Assembly (NCBI GenBank): GCA_017469845.1
Contig: JAFUFP010000004.1
Coordinates: 1-64,000 of the forward strand
DNA: 64,000 nucleotides
Origin: Bacteroidales bacterium
GTDB taxonomy: Bacteria; Bacteroidota; Bacteroidia; Bacteroidales; UBA932
Reading direction: 5' to 3'
In this document: one piece after another, positions 50,844 to 60,127 of the stretch
How positions within the stretch are numbered: position 1 is the stretch's first letter
Layout: every line of letters begins with the position of its first letter
Notes under the pieces: model-generated
The model's input: the letters and a program-made list of their open reading frames with translations, nothing else
The model's database searches: none
What the model was told of the DNA's origin: nothing
Program-made: the position numbers and the translations under genes

Positions 50844-53201
50844 ATGAAAACACGTTATATCATACTTTCCATCCTGGCTACCCTTGCTCTCGCACTAGGT
50901 TGCCAGAAAGAGGAAGACCACTTTCTTGATGAAGTAAAGGTCACATCCTCTTACGTCACTTTCGCCGCTGATGGTGGTACCGTCTCCATTGACGTAACCA
51001 CTACCGGCCCCTGGACGATCACTTCTCTTCCCGATTGGGTTACCGCCTCTCCTTCCTCCGGCAATGCCGGCACAGTGCCCGTGACCTTCACCGCTTCACC
51101 CGCAACTGAAACACGTGAAGCTACCGCGAAAATAGAGTGCGGCGGCAAAGCGCAGAGCATCAACCTCCTTCAGACAACCGAAAAGGTTGATCCTGTTGTT
51201 CTTTCCGTAAAAGAAGCTGTTGACATGATCAAGGCCAATCAGGCGATTTCCCAGACCGCAAGGGTAAAGGGTATCGTCTGCAAGATCCAGGAGATCAGCA
51301 CCAGCTACGGAAATGCAACTTACTTCCTCTCAGATGACGGTACTTTCAGCGGCTCTTACGGCTCTGACGGTCAGGGAGACGGAAACTGGTTCGAGGTTTA
51401 TAGGGGCGCATGGCTCAACGGCGCGAAGTTCACCACCGGAGATGAGTTCTCAGTAGGTGACGAACTGGTTGTCGAGGGTGTTCTCATGAGCTACAACGGA
51501 ACTCCTGAAACCACTCAGGGAACCGCTTACGTAGTTTCGATCAAGAAGTCCCTCATCAGCGTCGACGCTTTCGATTTCGATGAGCTCCCTTGTATCGATA
51601 CAACTTTCAATATGGTTGTTACCGCCAAGGAAAGTCCGCTTCTCGTGTCCAGCAATGCTGAGTGGCTCCAGGTAGCTGATGTGAACGCTGACGGAGGTTA
51701 CGTGCTCCATGCCGACGAAAACACCCGTACAGCAAAACGTACCGCCACCATCACCATCAAAGGCCCCACCGCTCTCAAGAGCATCGATATCGTTCAGAAG
51801 GGCGCTCCTTCTACCGGAGCTACCGTTTCTGATATCATCGCCGCGGCTGATGATGACCAGGTTCAGACTCTTCCTTCCACCGTTGTCGTGGCTCTTACCA
51901 CAAGAGGTGCAGTCCTCTCTGACGGAGCGAAGGCCATCTACGCTTACGGTGATGCCGCAGCCGCTCTCGCCGTCGGTGACGGCGTGAAGATGTCCGCAAG
52001 GAAGACCACATACAACGGTGTTCCCGAGCTTACTGACATCACCGAGGCTTTCGTTGACAGCCAGGGCAACAAGTTCGATCGTCCCACCGCTACCGATATC
52101 ACCGCCGATGCAGCTACTTATACGGCTTCCGAGGCTGAATATATCAAGTTCTCCGGAATTCTCTCCGTCTCAGGAAACTACTACAACATCACCATCAACG
52201 GTGTTGATGCAGGTACCAGGATGGGAAGCATCGTTTATCCTGTCGACGATCTCAACGCTGCAGCTTTCGACGGCAAGAAGATAACCGTCACCGGTTACTT
52301 CAACGGTATTTCCGGAAAGGGTAAATACATCAACGTCATCGCTACCAAGATCGAAGATTTCGTAGACGATCCCAAGGGAACCGTAACCAACCCTTACACC
52401 GCATCTGAAATCGCTGCCGCCATCACCGGAGGCAAGACTTTCGACGAGGATGTCTACGTCAAGGGCAAAGTTTCCTCGATCCTTTATGAATACAGCACCT
52501 ATGCCGGTACTGCGACATTCTGGATTTCTGACGACGGAACTTGCGATCTGTCAGATGACAAGAAGAAGACCAACAACCCTGCACACGATTTCGAGTGCTA
52601 CGGTTTGTACTGGTTTGACAATACTCCTTGGACTGAAGGCAAAGCACAGGTCGAGGTAGGTGACGAGGTTGTCGTCTGCGGAAAGACCACCATTTACGGC
52701 GGTGTGGCTGAAACCTCCAACAAGAAGGCTTGGCTCTACAGCGTCAACTACGCTACATCAGAGGCCAACGGTCTTGGTAACACTTCAGCTCCCTTCAACG
52801 TGAACGGCGCCATCTCCTTCATCGACGCTATGGTGCAGGCAAAGGCTGACGCCGAAGCCGCCGGAGAGGCTGAGCCCACTTTCCCTGACGTTTGTGTCAA
52901 GGGTATCGTCGCCGACATCCTCTATCCTTTCGATGTCAAGTACGGTACCACTTCCTTCTGGATTTCAGAGGACGGAACCTGCGACCTTTCAGATGACAAG
53001 AAGAAGACCAACAACCCCAAGCATGATTTCGAAGTTTATGGTGCATACTATTTCGGAAATCAACCCTGGGCCGATGGTAATCTCCAGGTTGCAAAAGGTG
53101 ACGAGGTCGTCGTAAAGGGTCAGCTGACCAAGTACTACGAGACCTACGAAACCTCCAACAAGAAGGCTTGGCTCTACTCCGTCAACGGAAAGACCGAATA
53201 A
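50844..53201 (+). CDS. BACON / OB-fold (DUF5689-like) surface lipoprotein
   Basis: The 785-residue lipoprotein (signal ending LALALGC) has a BACON domain at about 30-115 (PWTITSLPDWVTASPSSGNA, TREATAKIECGGKAQSINLL). Several OB-fold-type units follow, of the form VKGIVCKIQEIS ... ATYFLSDDGT ... FEVYRG ... GDELVVEGVL. The last two units are close copies: both hold GTCDLSDDKKKTNNP, a GDEVVV strand and ETSNKKAWLYSVN. DUF5689-type OB folds in Bacteroidetes occur with extracellular nucleases, and two nuclease genes lie downstream. I infer a nucleic-acid- or glycan-binding partner of the Oar receptor. The Asp/Lys-rich repeat loops could bind calcium. Confidence 0.8.
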   Translation: MKTRYIILSILATLALALGCQKEEDHFLDEVKVTSSYVTFAADGGTVSIDVTTTGPWTITSLPDWVTASPSSGNAGTVPVTFTASPATETREATAKIECGGKAQSINLLQTTEKVDPVVLSVKEAVDMIKANQAISQTARVKGIVCKIQEISTSYGNATYFLSDDGTFSGSYGSDGQGDGNWFEVYRGAWLNGAKFTTGDEFSVGDELVVEGVLMSYNGTPETTQGTAYVVSIKKSLISVDAFDFDELPCIDTTFNMVVTAKESPLLVSSNAEWLQVADVNADGGYVLHADENTRTAKRTATITIKGPTALKSIDIVQKGAPSTGATVSDIIAAADDDQVQTLPSTVVVALTTRGAVLSDGAKAIYAYGDAAAALAVGDGVKMSARKTTYNGVPELTDITEAFVDSQGNKFDRPTATDITADAATYTASEAEYIKFSGILSVSGNYYNITINGVDAGTRMGSIVYPVDDLNAAAFDGKKITVTGYFNGISGKGKYINVIATKIEDFVDDPKGTVTNPYTASEIAAAITGGKTFDEDVYVKGKVSSILYEYSTYAGTATFWISDDGTCDLSDDKKKTNNPAHDFECYGLYWFDNTPWTEGKAQVEVGDEVVVCGKTTIYGGVAETSNKKAWLYSVNYATSEANGLGNTSAPFNVNGAISFIDAMVQAKADAEAAGEAEPTFPDVCVKGIVADILYPFDVKYGTTSFWISEDGTCDLSDDKKKTNNPKHDFEVYGAYYFGNQPWADGNLQVAKGDEVVVKGQLTKYYETYETSNKKAWLYSVNGKTE

Positions 53202-53223
53202 GCTGAATTCTTTTTGATTGAAG

Positions 53224-53255
53224 GCGCGGTCCCTCAGACAGGGACTGCGCTTTTT
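53224..53255 (+). terminator. Terminator after the OB-fold lipoprotein gene
   Basis: An 11-bp stem (53224-53234 with 53240-53250, one G-U) is followed by five T residues. Confidence 0.85.
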
Positions 53256-53304
53256 GAAATATGAGGGCATTGCCCTGTTTGGCAGGTTAACAACCCCGAG
53301 AAAA

Positions 53305-55335
53305 ATGAAAAAAACTATCATTCTTATGGCTGCTGTAGCAATGACTGCATGCACACAAGGTAACAAGAACATCTTCTTCCAGGAGTGGGATACTCCCTAC
53401 GGAACCGCTCCCTTCAGCAAGATAACGAACGCCGATTATATGCCTGCATTCCTCGAGGGAATCGAACGGCAGAAAAAGGAGATCGCTGATATTGTCGCCA
53501 ATCCCGACGCTCCCACTTTCGAGAACACTATCGCCGCTTATGAACTTTCCGGAAGCCTTCTCGCCAAGGTCGGCGGAGTTTTCTACAACATCTCCGAATC
53601 TGACGCCACACCCGAAATCCAGGCCATAGTTGACGAAATCACCCCGATAGCCACCGCGGCCGAAGACGAGATCTTCATGGACGGTGCTTTCTTCGCAAGG
53701 GTGAAGGCCGTTTATGACAATATGGACGGCCTCACCAGGGAACAGCAGATGGTCACCAAGAAACTCTACGACCGTTTCGTCCGTAACGGAGTCGCCCTTG
53801 ACGAGGCTGGTCAGGCACGTTTCAAGGAGATCAACTCCCGTCTTGCCGTTCTCAGCCAGAAGTTCGGAAACAACCTTCTCGCCGAGAACAACGCATTCAA
53901 GGACAAGATCGGTGTAACCGTTTCCCAGTACTCCTCTTTCATGACAACCTGCGAGGACAGGGCCAAGAGGGAAGAAGCCTTCAAGGCATATTCTTCCAGG
54001 GGCAACAACGGCGGAGAAAATGACAACAACCAGATTGTCCTCGAGATCATGAAGCTCCGTACCGAGCAGGCGAATCTCCTCGGATACAATACTTCCGCGG
54101 AGTATCTCCTTGACAACAAGATGGCCGGAGATCCCGCTACCGTTGATGAGTTCCTCGAGAAGATCATGGCGTCTTCCATGAAGAAGGCCAAAGAGGAGAT
54201 AGCCGATATGCAGAAGGTGATGGATGATGACATCAAGGCAGGTCTTCTACCCAAGGGATCCAAGATCCAGCCTTGGGACTGGTTCTACTATGCCGAGAAG
54301 GTCCGCAAGATCAAATATGACCTTGATGAGGAGCAGACAAAGCCCTATTTCCAGGTGGACAGCGTACGCAAGGGCGTGTTCTATGCGGCCAACAAGATCT
54401 ACGGCATCACTGTTGAAGAGGCTCCCGAGGTGGAGGTATACAACCCTGAAGTCAAGGCTTACAAGCTTACTGACAAGGACGGTTCCCTCCTCGGAATCTT
54501 CTACTCCGACTACTTCACAAGGGATACCAAGAGGGGTGGAGCTTGGATGAACAACTTCCGCGACCAGTACGTTGACGCGAAGGGTAACGATATCCGTCCT
54601 GTCATAGTGAATGTCTGCAACTTCCCTCCCGCAACCGCTGAAGTTCCTTCGATGCTTACCATCGACCAGACCCAGACCGCTTTCCATGAGTTCGGTCACG
54701 CTCTTCACGGTTTCCTCACCAAGTGCCACTACAAGGACGTCAGCGGAACTTCCGTAGCGAGGGATTTCGTGGAGATGTTCTCACAGTTCAATGAACATTG
54801 GGCGTTCCAGAAGGATATCCTTTCAGCTTATGCGAACGACTACCGTACCGGAGAACCCATCCCGGCTGAGCTCGTCGAGAAGATCGGCAACTCCCTCAAA
54901 TTCAACCAGGGATTCACGACAGGTGAACTCTGCGCCGCTTCCATCCTCGACATGAAATGGCACGAACTTACCGCTGCTGATCTTGAAAAGTTCACCGACG
55001 CCCAGTCGATAAGGGACTTCGAGACCAAAGCCTGCAAGGAGATGGGTCTCATCGACGAGATCATCCCCAGATACAGGACCACGTACTTCAACCATATCTT
55101 CAACAGCGGCTACAGCGCCGGATACTACAGCTACCTGTGGTCCGAGGTTCTGGATACCGATGCTTTCGAGTATTTCCAGCAGAAGGGTATCTACAATCCC
55201 GACGTGGCTAAGAGCTTCAGGGAGACCTTTCTCGAAAGAGGAGGTTCAGAGGAGCCGATGACCCTGTTCCGCTCCTTCCGAGGAGCCGATCCCGATGCCG
55301 GAGCACTCCTCCGTAACAGGGGACTCGACGAATAA
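53305..55335 (+). CDS. M3-family zinc metallopeptidase, lipoprotein (Dcp/OpdA-like)
   Basis: The 676-residue protein has a lipoprotein signal (KKTIILMAAVAMTACTQ). The thimet-type fold carries TQTAFHEFGHALHGFLT (HExxH, His461-Glu462-His465) and a downstream third-ligand helix (GTSVARDFVEMFSQFNEHWA). The substrate-site segments are FNSGYSAGYYSYLWSEVLD and FLERGGSEEPMTLFRSFRGA. It is a peptidyl-dipeptidase or oligopeptidase that trims short peptides, here at the cell envelope rather than the cytoplasm. ATG 53305 gives the signal at the N-terminus; the longer frame begins in the preceding terminator. It has its own terminator. Confidence 0.93.
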   Translation: MKKTIILMAAVAMTACTQGNKNIFFQEWDTPYGTAPFSKITNADYMPAFLEGIERQKKEIADIVANPDAPTFENTIAAYELSGSLLAKVGGVFYNISESDATPEIQAIVDEITPIATAAEDEIFMDGAFFARVKAVYDNMDGLTREQQMVTKKLYDRFVRNGVALDEAGQARFKEINSRLAVLSQKFGNNLLAENNAFKDKIGVTVSQYSSFMTTCEDRAKREEAFKAYSSRGNNGGENDNNQIVLEIMKLRTEQANLLGYNTSAEYLLDNKMAGDPATVDEFLEKIMASSMKKAKEEIADMQKVMDDDIKAGLLPKGSKIQPWDWFYYAEKVRKIKYDLDEEQTKPYFQVDSVRKGVFYAANKIYGITVEEAPEVEVYNPEVKAYKLTDKDGSLLGIFYSDYFTRDTKRGGAWMNNFRDQYVDAKGNDIRPVIVNVCNFPPATAEVPSMLTIDQTQTAFHEFGHALHGFLTKCHYKDVSGTSVARDFVEMFSQFNEHWAFQKDILSAYANDYRTGEPIPAELVEKIGNSLKFNQGFTTGELCAASILDMKWHELTAADLEKFTDAQSIRDFETKACKEMGLIDEIIPRYRTTYFNHIFNSGYSAGYYSYLWSEVLDTDAFEYFQQKGIYNPDVAKSFRETFLERGGSEEPMTLFRSFRGADPDAGALLRNRGLDE

Positions 55336-55356
55336 CAGGACATTTACTTTCAAAGG

Positions 55357-55389
55357 AGGGGCGGTTTCCTACGGGGCTGCCCCTTTTTT
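55357..55389 (+). terminator. Terminator of the M3 peptidase gene
   Basis: AGGGGCGG (55357-55364) pairs with CTGCCCCT (55377-55384), then T residues to 55389. Confidence 0.8.
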
Positions 55390-55446
55390 GGTGTTTTGGT
55401 CATAAAAAGCCTATGGTCGGGACTTTTCCGAATAAAACATTTTAAC

Positions 55447-55454
55447 TACTTTTG
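55447..55454 (+). promoter_or_regulatory. -7 box (TACTTTTG) of the nuclease pair
   Basis: This perfect TAnnTTTG lies 25 bases before ATG 55480 and decides that start over in-frame upstream codons. Confidence 0.6.
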
Positions 55455-55479
55455 TAGATGTTCCAAATCAATTTGTGCA

Positions 55480-56640
55480 ATGAAGAACATCAACTACATA
55501 ATTAAAGGTATAGCGGCACTTGTCGCAGCAGTGCTCCTCTCTTCCTGCGGGGGAGAGAAAAGCGGGCCTGAAACTTTCGAACCCAGAATCACGGCGGCCA
55601 GTCAGCAGGTGACTTCGGCAAAGGGTAGTTTCTTCGTCGACGTGGTGGCTACAGGAGCCTGGACTCTTGAGCTTACATACGGCAGCGGCGCTTCCGACTG
55701 GGCCTCTCTCGCACAGGTATCGGGAAACGGCTCAAAGGCAGCCATTCTGTTTTCATATGAAGCGAACGGAATCTCGGCGCCGAGAACCGTCACCATCACA
55801 TTGAAGAACGGCAGCATGTCACCTTCCGTGACCATCACCCAGGCGGCGTTCGTCACACCCAAGTGGCTTGAATTGCCAGAAACGCCTGCCAAGGACGGAT
55901 ACAGATTCTTCTCCCGCAAAATGACCGTCGCCGGGAAACAGGCGAGAAACTACGCCTACTGGTGGGACTACAAGAATCTTGTCTCAAGTTGGGTTGCATA
56001 TCCTCTCAACAATTCTCTTATAGGAACCGGAACCCGTTCCGATGCATGGGCCCTTGACCCTCTTCTGAAGGAAGATGAACAGCCTGTCCTTCTCAAGGGT
56101 TACAAAAAAGGAAGTGATGGGAACTTGTATGACCGCGGGCATCAGATCCCTTCCGCCGACAGGCTTACTTCCGGAGCTAATCAAGCCACTTTCTACGGGA
56201 CAAACATGACGCCGCAGAACAATGATTTCAACAGCGGCATCTGGTCAAATCTTGAAGATCGGGTAAGGACATGGTCCAAGAAGTGCGACACGCTTTATGT
56301 CGTCACCGGATGTACGGTTGAGGGCAGTTCCGTCTATTGCCTTGACAACAACGGCAAGAAAGTGACCGTTCCTACGGGATACTACAAAGCCCTTCTCCGT
56401 TATAGTGCTGACGAGACTACGGGAATCGGCGGATTCATGGGATGCGCATTCTATCTCGAGCATGATTGGGATGTCACTACAAAGGGCTCGACCGTAAAGA
56501 AGACGATGGCGATGTCCATAGACGATCTTGAGAAGAAGCTGGGAATCGATCTTTTCGTGAACCTTCCTTCAAGGCTTGATGCCGCAAAGGCCGACCAGAT
56601 CGAGGCGGCGGATCCTCAGAAGGAATCCTGGTGGTGGTAG
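55480..56640 (+). CDS. Secreted BACON-NUC1 DNA/RNA non-specific endonuclease
   Basis: The 386-residue lipoprotein (IAALVAAVLLSSCGGE) has a BACON domain at about 35-122 (ITAASQQVTSAKGSFFVDVV, AWTLELTYGSGASDWASLAQ). The NUC1 beta-beta-alpha-metal nuclease follows: YDRGHQIPSADRLTSGANQA (DRGH, catalytic His221) and FYGTNMTPQNNDFNSGIWSN (metal-binding Asn), LEDRVRTW, LYVVTGCTVE. It cleaves DNA and RNA without sequence preference, here at the cell surface. It is followed 20 bases later by a second nuclease and belongs to the presumed nucleic-acid harvesting locus that begins with the Oar receptor. Confidence 0.92.
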   Translation: MKNINYIIKGIAALVAAVLLSSCGGEKSGPETFEPRITAASQQVTSAKGSFFVDVVATGAWTLELTYGSGASDWASLAQVSGNGSKAAILFSYEANGISAPRTVTITLKNGSMSPSVTITQAAFVTPKWLELPETPAKDGYRFFSRKMTVAGKQARNYAYWWDYKNLVSSWVAYPLNNSLIGTGTRSDAWALDPLLKEDEQPVLLKGYKKGSDGNLYDRGHQIPSADRLTSGANQATFYGTNMTPQNNDFNSGIWSNLEDRVRTWSKKCDTLYVVTGCTVEGSSVYCLDNNGKKVTVPTGYYKALLRYSADETTGIGGFMGCAFYLEHDWDVTTKGSTVKKTMAMSIDDLEKKLGIDLFVNLPSRLDAAKADQIEAADPQKESWWW

Positions 56641-56660
56641 TACCCTTTATTCTCCGGAGT

Positions 56661-57728
56661 ATGAAGAAAGCAGTATATATCCTTCTTTTCCTTATCCTGG
56701 GGCAGGCCGCATTCGCCGCTTCTCCCAAGAAGACGCATGTGATAGGATTCTACAACGTTGAGAATCTTTTCGATACTGTCCATGATGAAGGGAAGAACGA
56801 TTACGAGTATCTCCCCGACGGCGCCAACAAGTGGACAGAAGAGACTTATGCCAAAAAACTCGGAAACATGGCTTCGGTAATCCGTGCCATGAAAGAGGAA
56901 AACGGAGCCTATCACGCTGTACTCGGTATAGCTGAAGTCGAAAACAGGAGAGCCGTCGGAGACCTTGTCGCCCGTCCGGAAATCTCCGATGCCGGCTTCG
57001 ATTTCATCCTTTATGACGGACCCGACACAAGGGGAATCGACGTCGCCCTGCTTTACAGGCCGGAAGTGTTCAAGCCGCTTCACAGCAAATCCATCCCCTA
57101 TACTTTCGGAGGAACGGTAGACGTTACGATGACCCAGGAGGAGAAGGATGCCTTCGTCACGAGGGATATTCTCATGATAAGGGGACTTCTCGACGGGGAA
57201 ATGTTCGCTTTCTTCGTGGCCCATCTTCCTTCAAGAGTCGGCGGAAAGGCGAATGACCTGCGTTCAAGGGGCGCTGAAATCATTTACGGAGAATGTCTGC
57301 GTCTTATGGAGGAATTCCCCGGGATAAAGATAGTCGTGATGGGTGACATGAATGACAATCCCACCGACGACAGCATGGCTGTCTATATGCACGGAAAGGA
57401 GACTGTGGCTGAGGTCGGCAAGGATGATTTCCTCTCTCCCTTCCTTTCCGTTCTGAAGGGCGGTCAGGGAACCCTTTCGTACAGAGGGGAATGGAACATT
57501 TACGACATCATTTTGGCGAACTCCAACCTTGTCAACGCTCCCAAAGGAACATTGGGAATCGTGAAAGACAATAAGACCGGTTACTACGGCCACATTTTCA
57601 ACAAACCCTTCATGACCCAGCAGGAAGGTGAGTACAAGGGAACCCCTTTCCGTACCTTCTCCGGCGGAAAATTCATAGGAGGGTACAGCGACCATTATCC
57701 CACGTTCATCATCGTCGGAACGAAGTGA
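56661..57728 (+). CDS. Secreted endonuclease/exonuclease/phosphatase-family protein
   Basis: The 355-residue protein has a signal peptide (KKAVYILLFLILGQAAFAAS). The EEP fold shows THVIGFYNVENLFDTVHDEG (metal Asn), VLGIAEVENRRAVGDLVARP (catalytic Glu), FFVAHLPSRVGGKANDLRSR (His), IVVMGDMNDNPTDDSMAV (Asp-x-Asn) and FIGGYSDHYPTFIIVG (Asp-His). Members cleave DNA, RNA or phospho-esters; next to NUC1 it probably degrades nucleic acid further outside the cytoplasm. ATG 56661 gives the signal peptide at the N-terminus. Terminator at 57751. Confidence 0.92.
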   Translation: MKKAVYILLFLILGQAAFAASPKKTHVIGFYNVENLFDTVHDEGKNDYEYLPDGANKWTEETYAKKLGNMASVIRAMKEENGAYHAVLGIAEVENRRAVGDLVARPEISDAGFDFILYDGPDTRGIDVALLYRPEVFKPLHSKSIPYTFGGTVDVTMTQEEKDAFVTRDILMIRGLLDGEMFAFFVAHLPSRVGGKANDLRSRGAEIIYGECLRLMEEFPGIKIVVMGDMNDNPTDDSMAVYMHGKETVAEVGKDDFLSPFLSVLKGGQGTLSYRGEWNIYDIILANSNLVNAPKGTLGIVKDNKTGYYGHIFNKPFMTQQEGEYKGTPFRTFSGGKFIGGYSDHYPTFIIVGTK

Positions 57729-57750
57729 CGGACGAACTTCCGAAACACAT

Positions 57751-57790
57751 GGCGGCTTACCGTACATTGGCGGTGGTCGCCTTTTCTTTT
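57751..57790 (+). terminator. Terminator of the nuclease pair
   Basis: GGCGGC..ACCG (57751-57762) pairs with CGGTGGTCGCC (57771-57781) with a small internal loop, followed by TTTTCTTTTT. It is similar in sequence to the hairpin at 5906. Confidence 0.7.
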
Positions 57791-57832
57791 TCCGTTGTGT
57801 CTCAATGACTATGCCCGTATGTTTTTTTTGGA

Positions 57833-57840
57833 TAACTTTG
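57833..57840 (+). promoter_or_regulatory. -7 box (TAACTTTG) of the GH92-manA unit
   Basis: This perfect TAnnTTTG lies 35 bases before ATG 57876. Confidence 0.6.
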
Positions 57841-57875
57841 CATACTGAAACCAAATTAGGAAAGATACTTTCATT

Positions 57876-60098
57876 ATGAGAAAATTCTCATCAGCGATTA
57901 TCCTCGCATCAGTATTGATTCTGGGAGCATGCTCTTCCGGGAAAACGGAAAAGACGGACTACACTTCTTATGTCAATACCAAGATAGGATCCGGAGGACA
58001 TGGCCATGTTTTCGTGGGAGCCGGTGTCCCATTCGGAATGGTACAGTTGGGACCGACCAGCATCCCTCAGGATTGGGACTGGTGTTCCGGTTATCACGAC
58101 AGCGACAACTCCGTGATAGGTTTCTCGCACACTCATCTTGAGGGTACCGGAATCGGGGACCTGTTCGATGTCACCGTGATGCCGGTGATAGGGGAAGTGA
58201 CATACGCAAGAGGAGAGTCCTCTGACCCTTCTACTGGGCTTTGGTCTCCGGCGGACCGTTCCAAAGAAGTCAGCACACCCGGATATTACAGTGTGCCTCT
58301 TTCGAGATACGGGATTCTGGCGGAGATGACAGCCACCAACAGAGTCGGACTGCACCGCTATACTTTCCCCGCATCCGATGAGGCGGCGATCGTATTCGAC
58401 CTCAGGAACGGAGGCTGCTGGGATACGCCATACGGAACGTGGATCGAGAAGGTAAGCGACAATTCCATCCGTGGATACCGTTATTCTTCGGGGTGGGCGA
58501 GTAACCAGAGGGTTTTCTTCCATGCGGAGTTCTCGAAACCTTTCGACAATATCACTTTCATCGACGGACCCAATCGTGATGATAACGGTTCAGTAGTTGA
58601 GAAACCGATGTATGCGAGGATGGACTTCAAAACAACGGAGGGTGAACAGATTCTTGTGAAAGTGGCGATCTCCCCTGTCAGCATGGAAGGGGCAACCGCA
58701 AATATGGCCGCTGAACTTCCCGGATGGAATTTCGAGAACGTGGTTTCGGACGCTACCGCAGCTTGGAATGCGGAACTGTCGAAGATTGATGTCACCACTT
58801 CTGATGCTGATGACCGAACCATATTCTACACCGCGCTTTATCATACGATGATCCATCCCGCGACCTTCAGTGATGTGGACGGGAAGTACCGCGGCTCGGA
58901 CGATGTTGTACGTGAGGACAAGTCTTTCACCAACTATACGATATTCTCGCTTTGGGACACTTACAGGGCGGCTATGCCTCTTCTTAACATCCTTCATCCC
59001 GAAAAGGCTGATGACATGGTGAATACCATGCTGAAGATATACGAGCAGCAGGGTAAACTTCCCGTTTGGCATCTCTGGGCGAATGAGACCGACTGCATGG
59101 TCGGCAATCCGGGCGTTATAGCCGTGGGTGACGCCATCGTCAAAGGGTACAATGGCTTCGACGTGAATGCCGCATACGAAGCCATGAAAAACAGCGTCAT
59201 GCTTGACGAGAGGGGACAGAATCTCCGTAAGCAGTACGGGTTCATACCGAGCGACCTGTACAACGAGAGCATCGGAAATGATATGGAATACGCCATCGCA
59301 GACGGTGCGGTTGCCAATGTCGCGGCTTTCCTCGGGAAGACCGAAGATGAAGCTTTTTTCAGGGAGAGGAGCCATTCTTACCGCAATTATATGGACAAGG
59401 AGACCCTTCTTGCGAGGGGACGACTCAAAGACGGATCGTGGAGGTCACCCTTCAATCCTTTCGTTTCGAACCATCGGGAGCAGGATTACGTGGAAGGCAA
59501 CGCCTGGCAGTATACCTGGCTCGCGCCGCAGGATTTTGACGGGCTGGTGGATTTCTACGGTTCGAGGGAGAAATTCGTCTCACAGCTTGATACCCTTTTC
59601 GCCCAGGAAGAAAGAATTGACGGAGAGAACGCATCCCCGGATATTTCCGGTCTCATAGGACAGTACGTACATGGTAACGAGCCCAGCCATCATATAATCT
59701 ACTTCTACACGATGGCGGGAGAGCCCGCAAAGGCCGCTGACCACGTGAGGGAAGTATATGAGAAGATGTATTTCAATAACGAGAACGGCCTGGCGGGCAA
59801 TGAGGACGAAGGACAGATGAGCGCATGGTATGTGCTTTCTTCGCTCGGATTCTATCAGGTTGAACCCGCATCGACACGTTTCTGGTTCGGAGCTCCCAAT
59901 TTCCCCAAGATGGACGTGAAGGTCAAAGGTGGAGTCTTCTCCATTATCGCCGAAGGTCTGGACGAAACATCCAAGTACATCCAGAGCGTCGAACTGAACG
60001 GTGCACCATACAACAAAGGTTATATCGAGTTCTCCGACATTGAGAAAGGTGGAACTCTCAAGTTCATTATGGGCTCCACACCGGCCAAATGGTATTGA
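57876..60098 (+). CDS. GH92 alpha-mannosidase, lipoprotein
   Basis: The 740-residue lipoprotein (ILASVLILGACSSG) is of normal GH92 length. It has the N-terminal beta-sandwich (YVNTKIGSGGHGHVFVGAGV, SGYHDSDNSVIGFSHTHLEG) and the (alpha/alpha)6 domain with FYTALYHTMIHPATFSDVDG, TIFSLWDTYRAAMPLLNILH, YVHGNEPSHHIIYFYTMAGE and LAGNEDEGQMSAWYVLSSLG, the last two lining the calcium-dependent active site. GH92 enzymes remove alpha-mannose by an inverting mechanism from host N-glycans or yeast mannan. The next gene is mannose-6-phosphate isomerase, which would bring freed mannose into glycolysis. Confidence 0.95.
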   Translation: MRKFSSAIILASVLILGACSSGKTEKTDYTSYVNTKIGSGGHGHVFVGAGVPFGMVQLGPTSIPQDWDWCSGYHDSDNSVIGFSHTHLEGTGIGDLFDVTVMPVIGEVTYARGESSDPSTGLWSPADRSKEVSTPGYYSVPLSRYGILAEMTATNRVGLHRYTFPASDEAAIVFDLRNGGCWDTPYGTWIEKVSDNSIRGYRYSSGWASNQRVFFHAEFSKPFDNITFIDGPNRDDNGSVVEKPMYARMDFKTTEGEQILVKVAISPVSMEGATANMAAELPGWNFENVVSDATAAWNAELSKIDVTTSDADDRTIFYTALYHTMIHPATFSDVDGKYRGSDDVVREDKSFTNYTIFSLWDTYRAAMPLLNILHPEKADDMVNTMLKIYEQQGKLPVWHLWANETDCMVGNPGVIAVGDAIVKGYNGFDVNAAYEAMKNSVMLDERGQNLRKQYGFIPSDLYNESIGNDMEYAIADGAVANVAAFLGKTEDEAFFRERSHSYRNYMDKETLLARGRLKDGSWRSPFNPFVSNHREQDYVEGNAWQYTWLAPQDFDGLVDFYGSREKFVSQLDTLFAQEERIDGENASPDISGLIGQYVHGNEPSHHIIYFYTMAGEPAKAADHVREVYEKMYFNNENGLAGNEDEGQMSAWYVLSSLGFYQVEPASTRFWFGAPNFPKMDVKVKGGVFSIIAEGLDETSKYIQSVELNGAPYNKGYIEFSDIEKGGTLKFIMGSTPAKWY

Positions 60099-60127
60099 TA
60101 TTCGTTTGATATAAGGAATTACTACAA

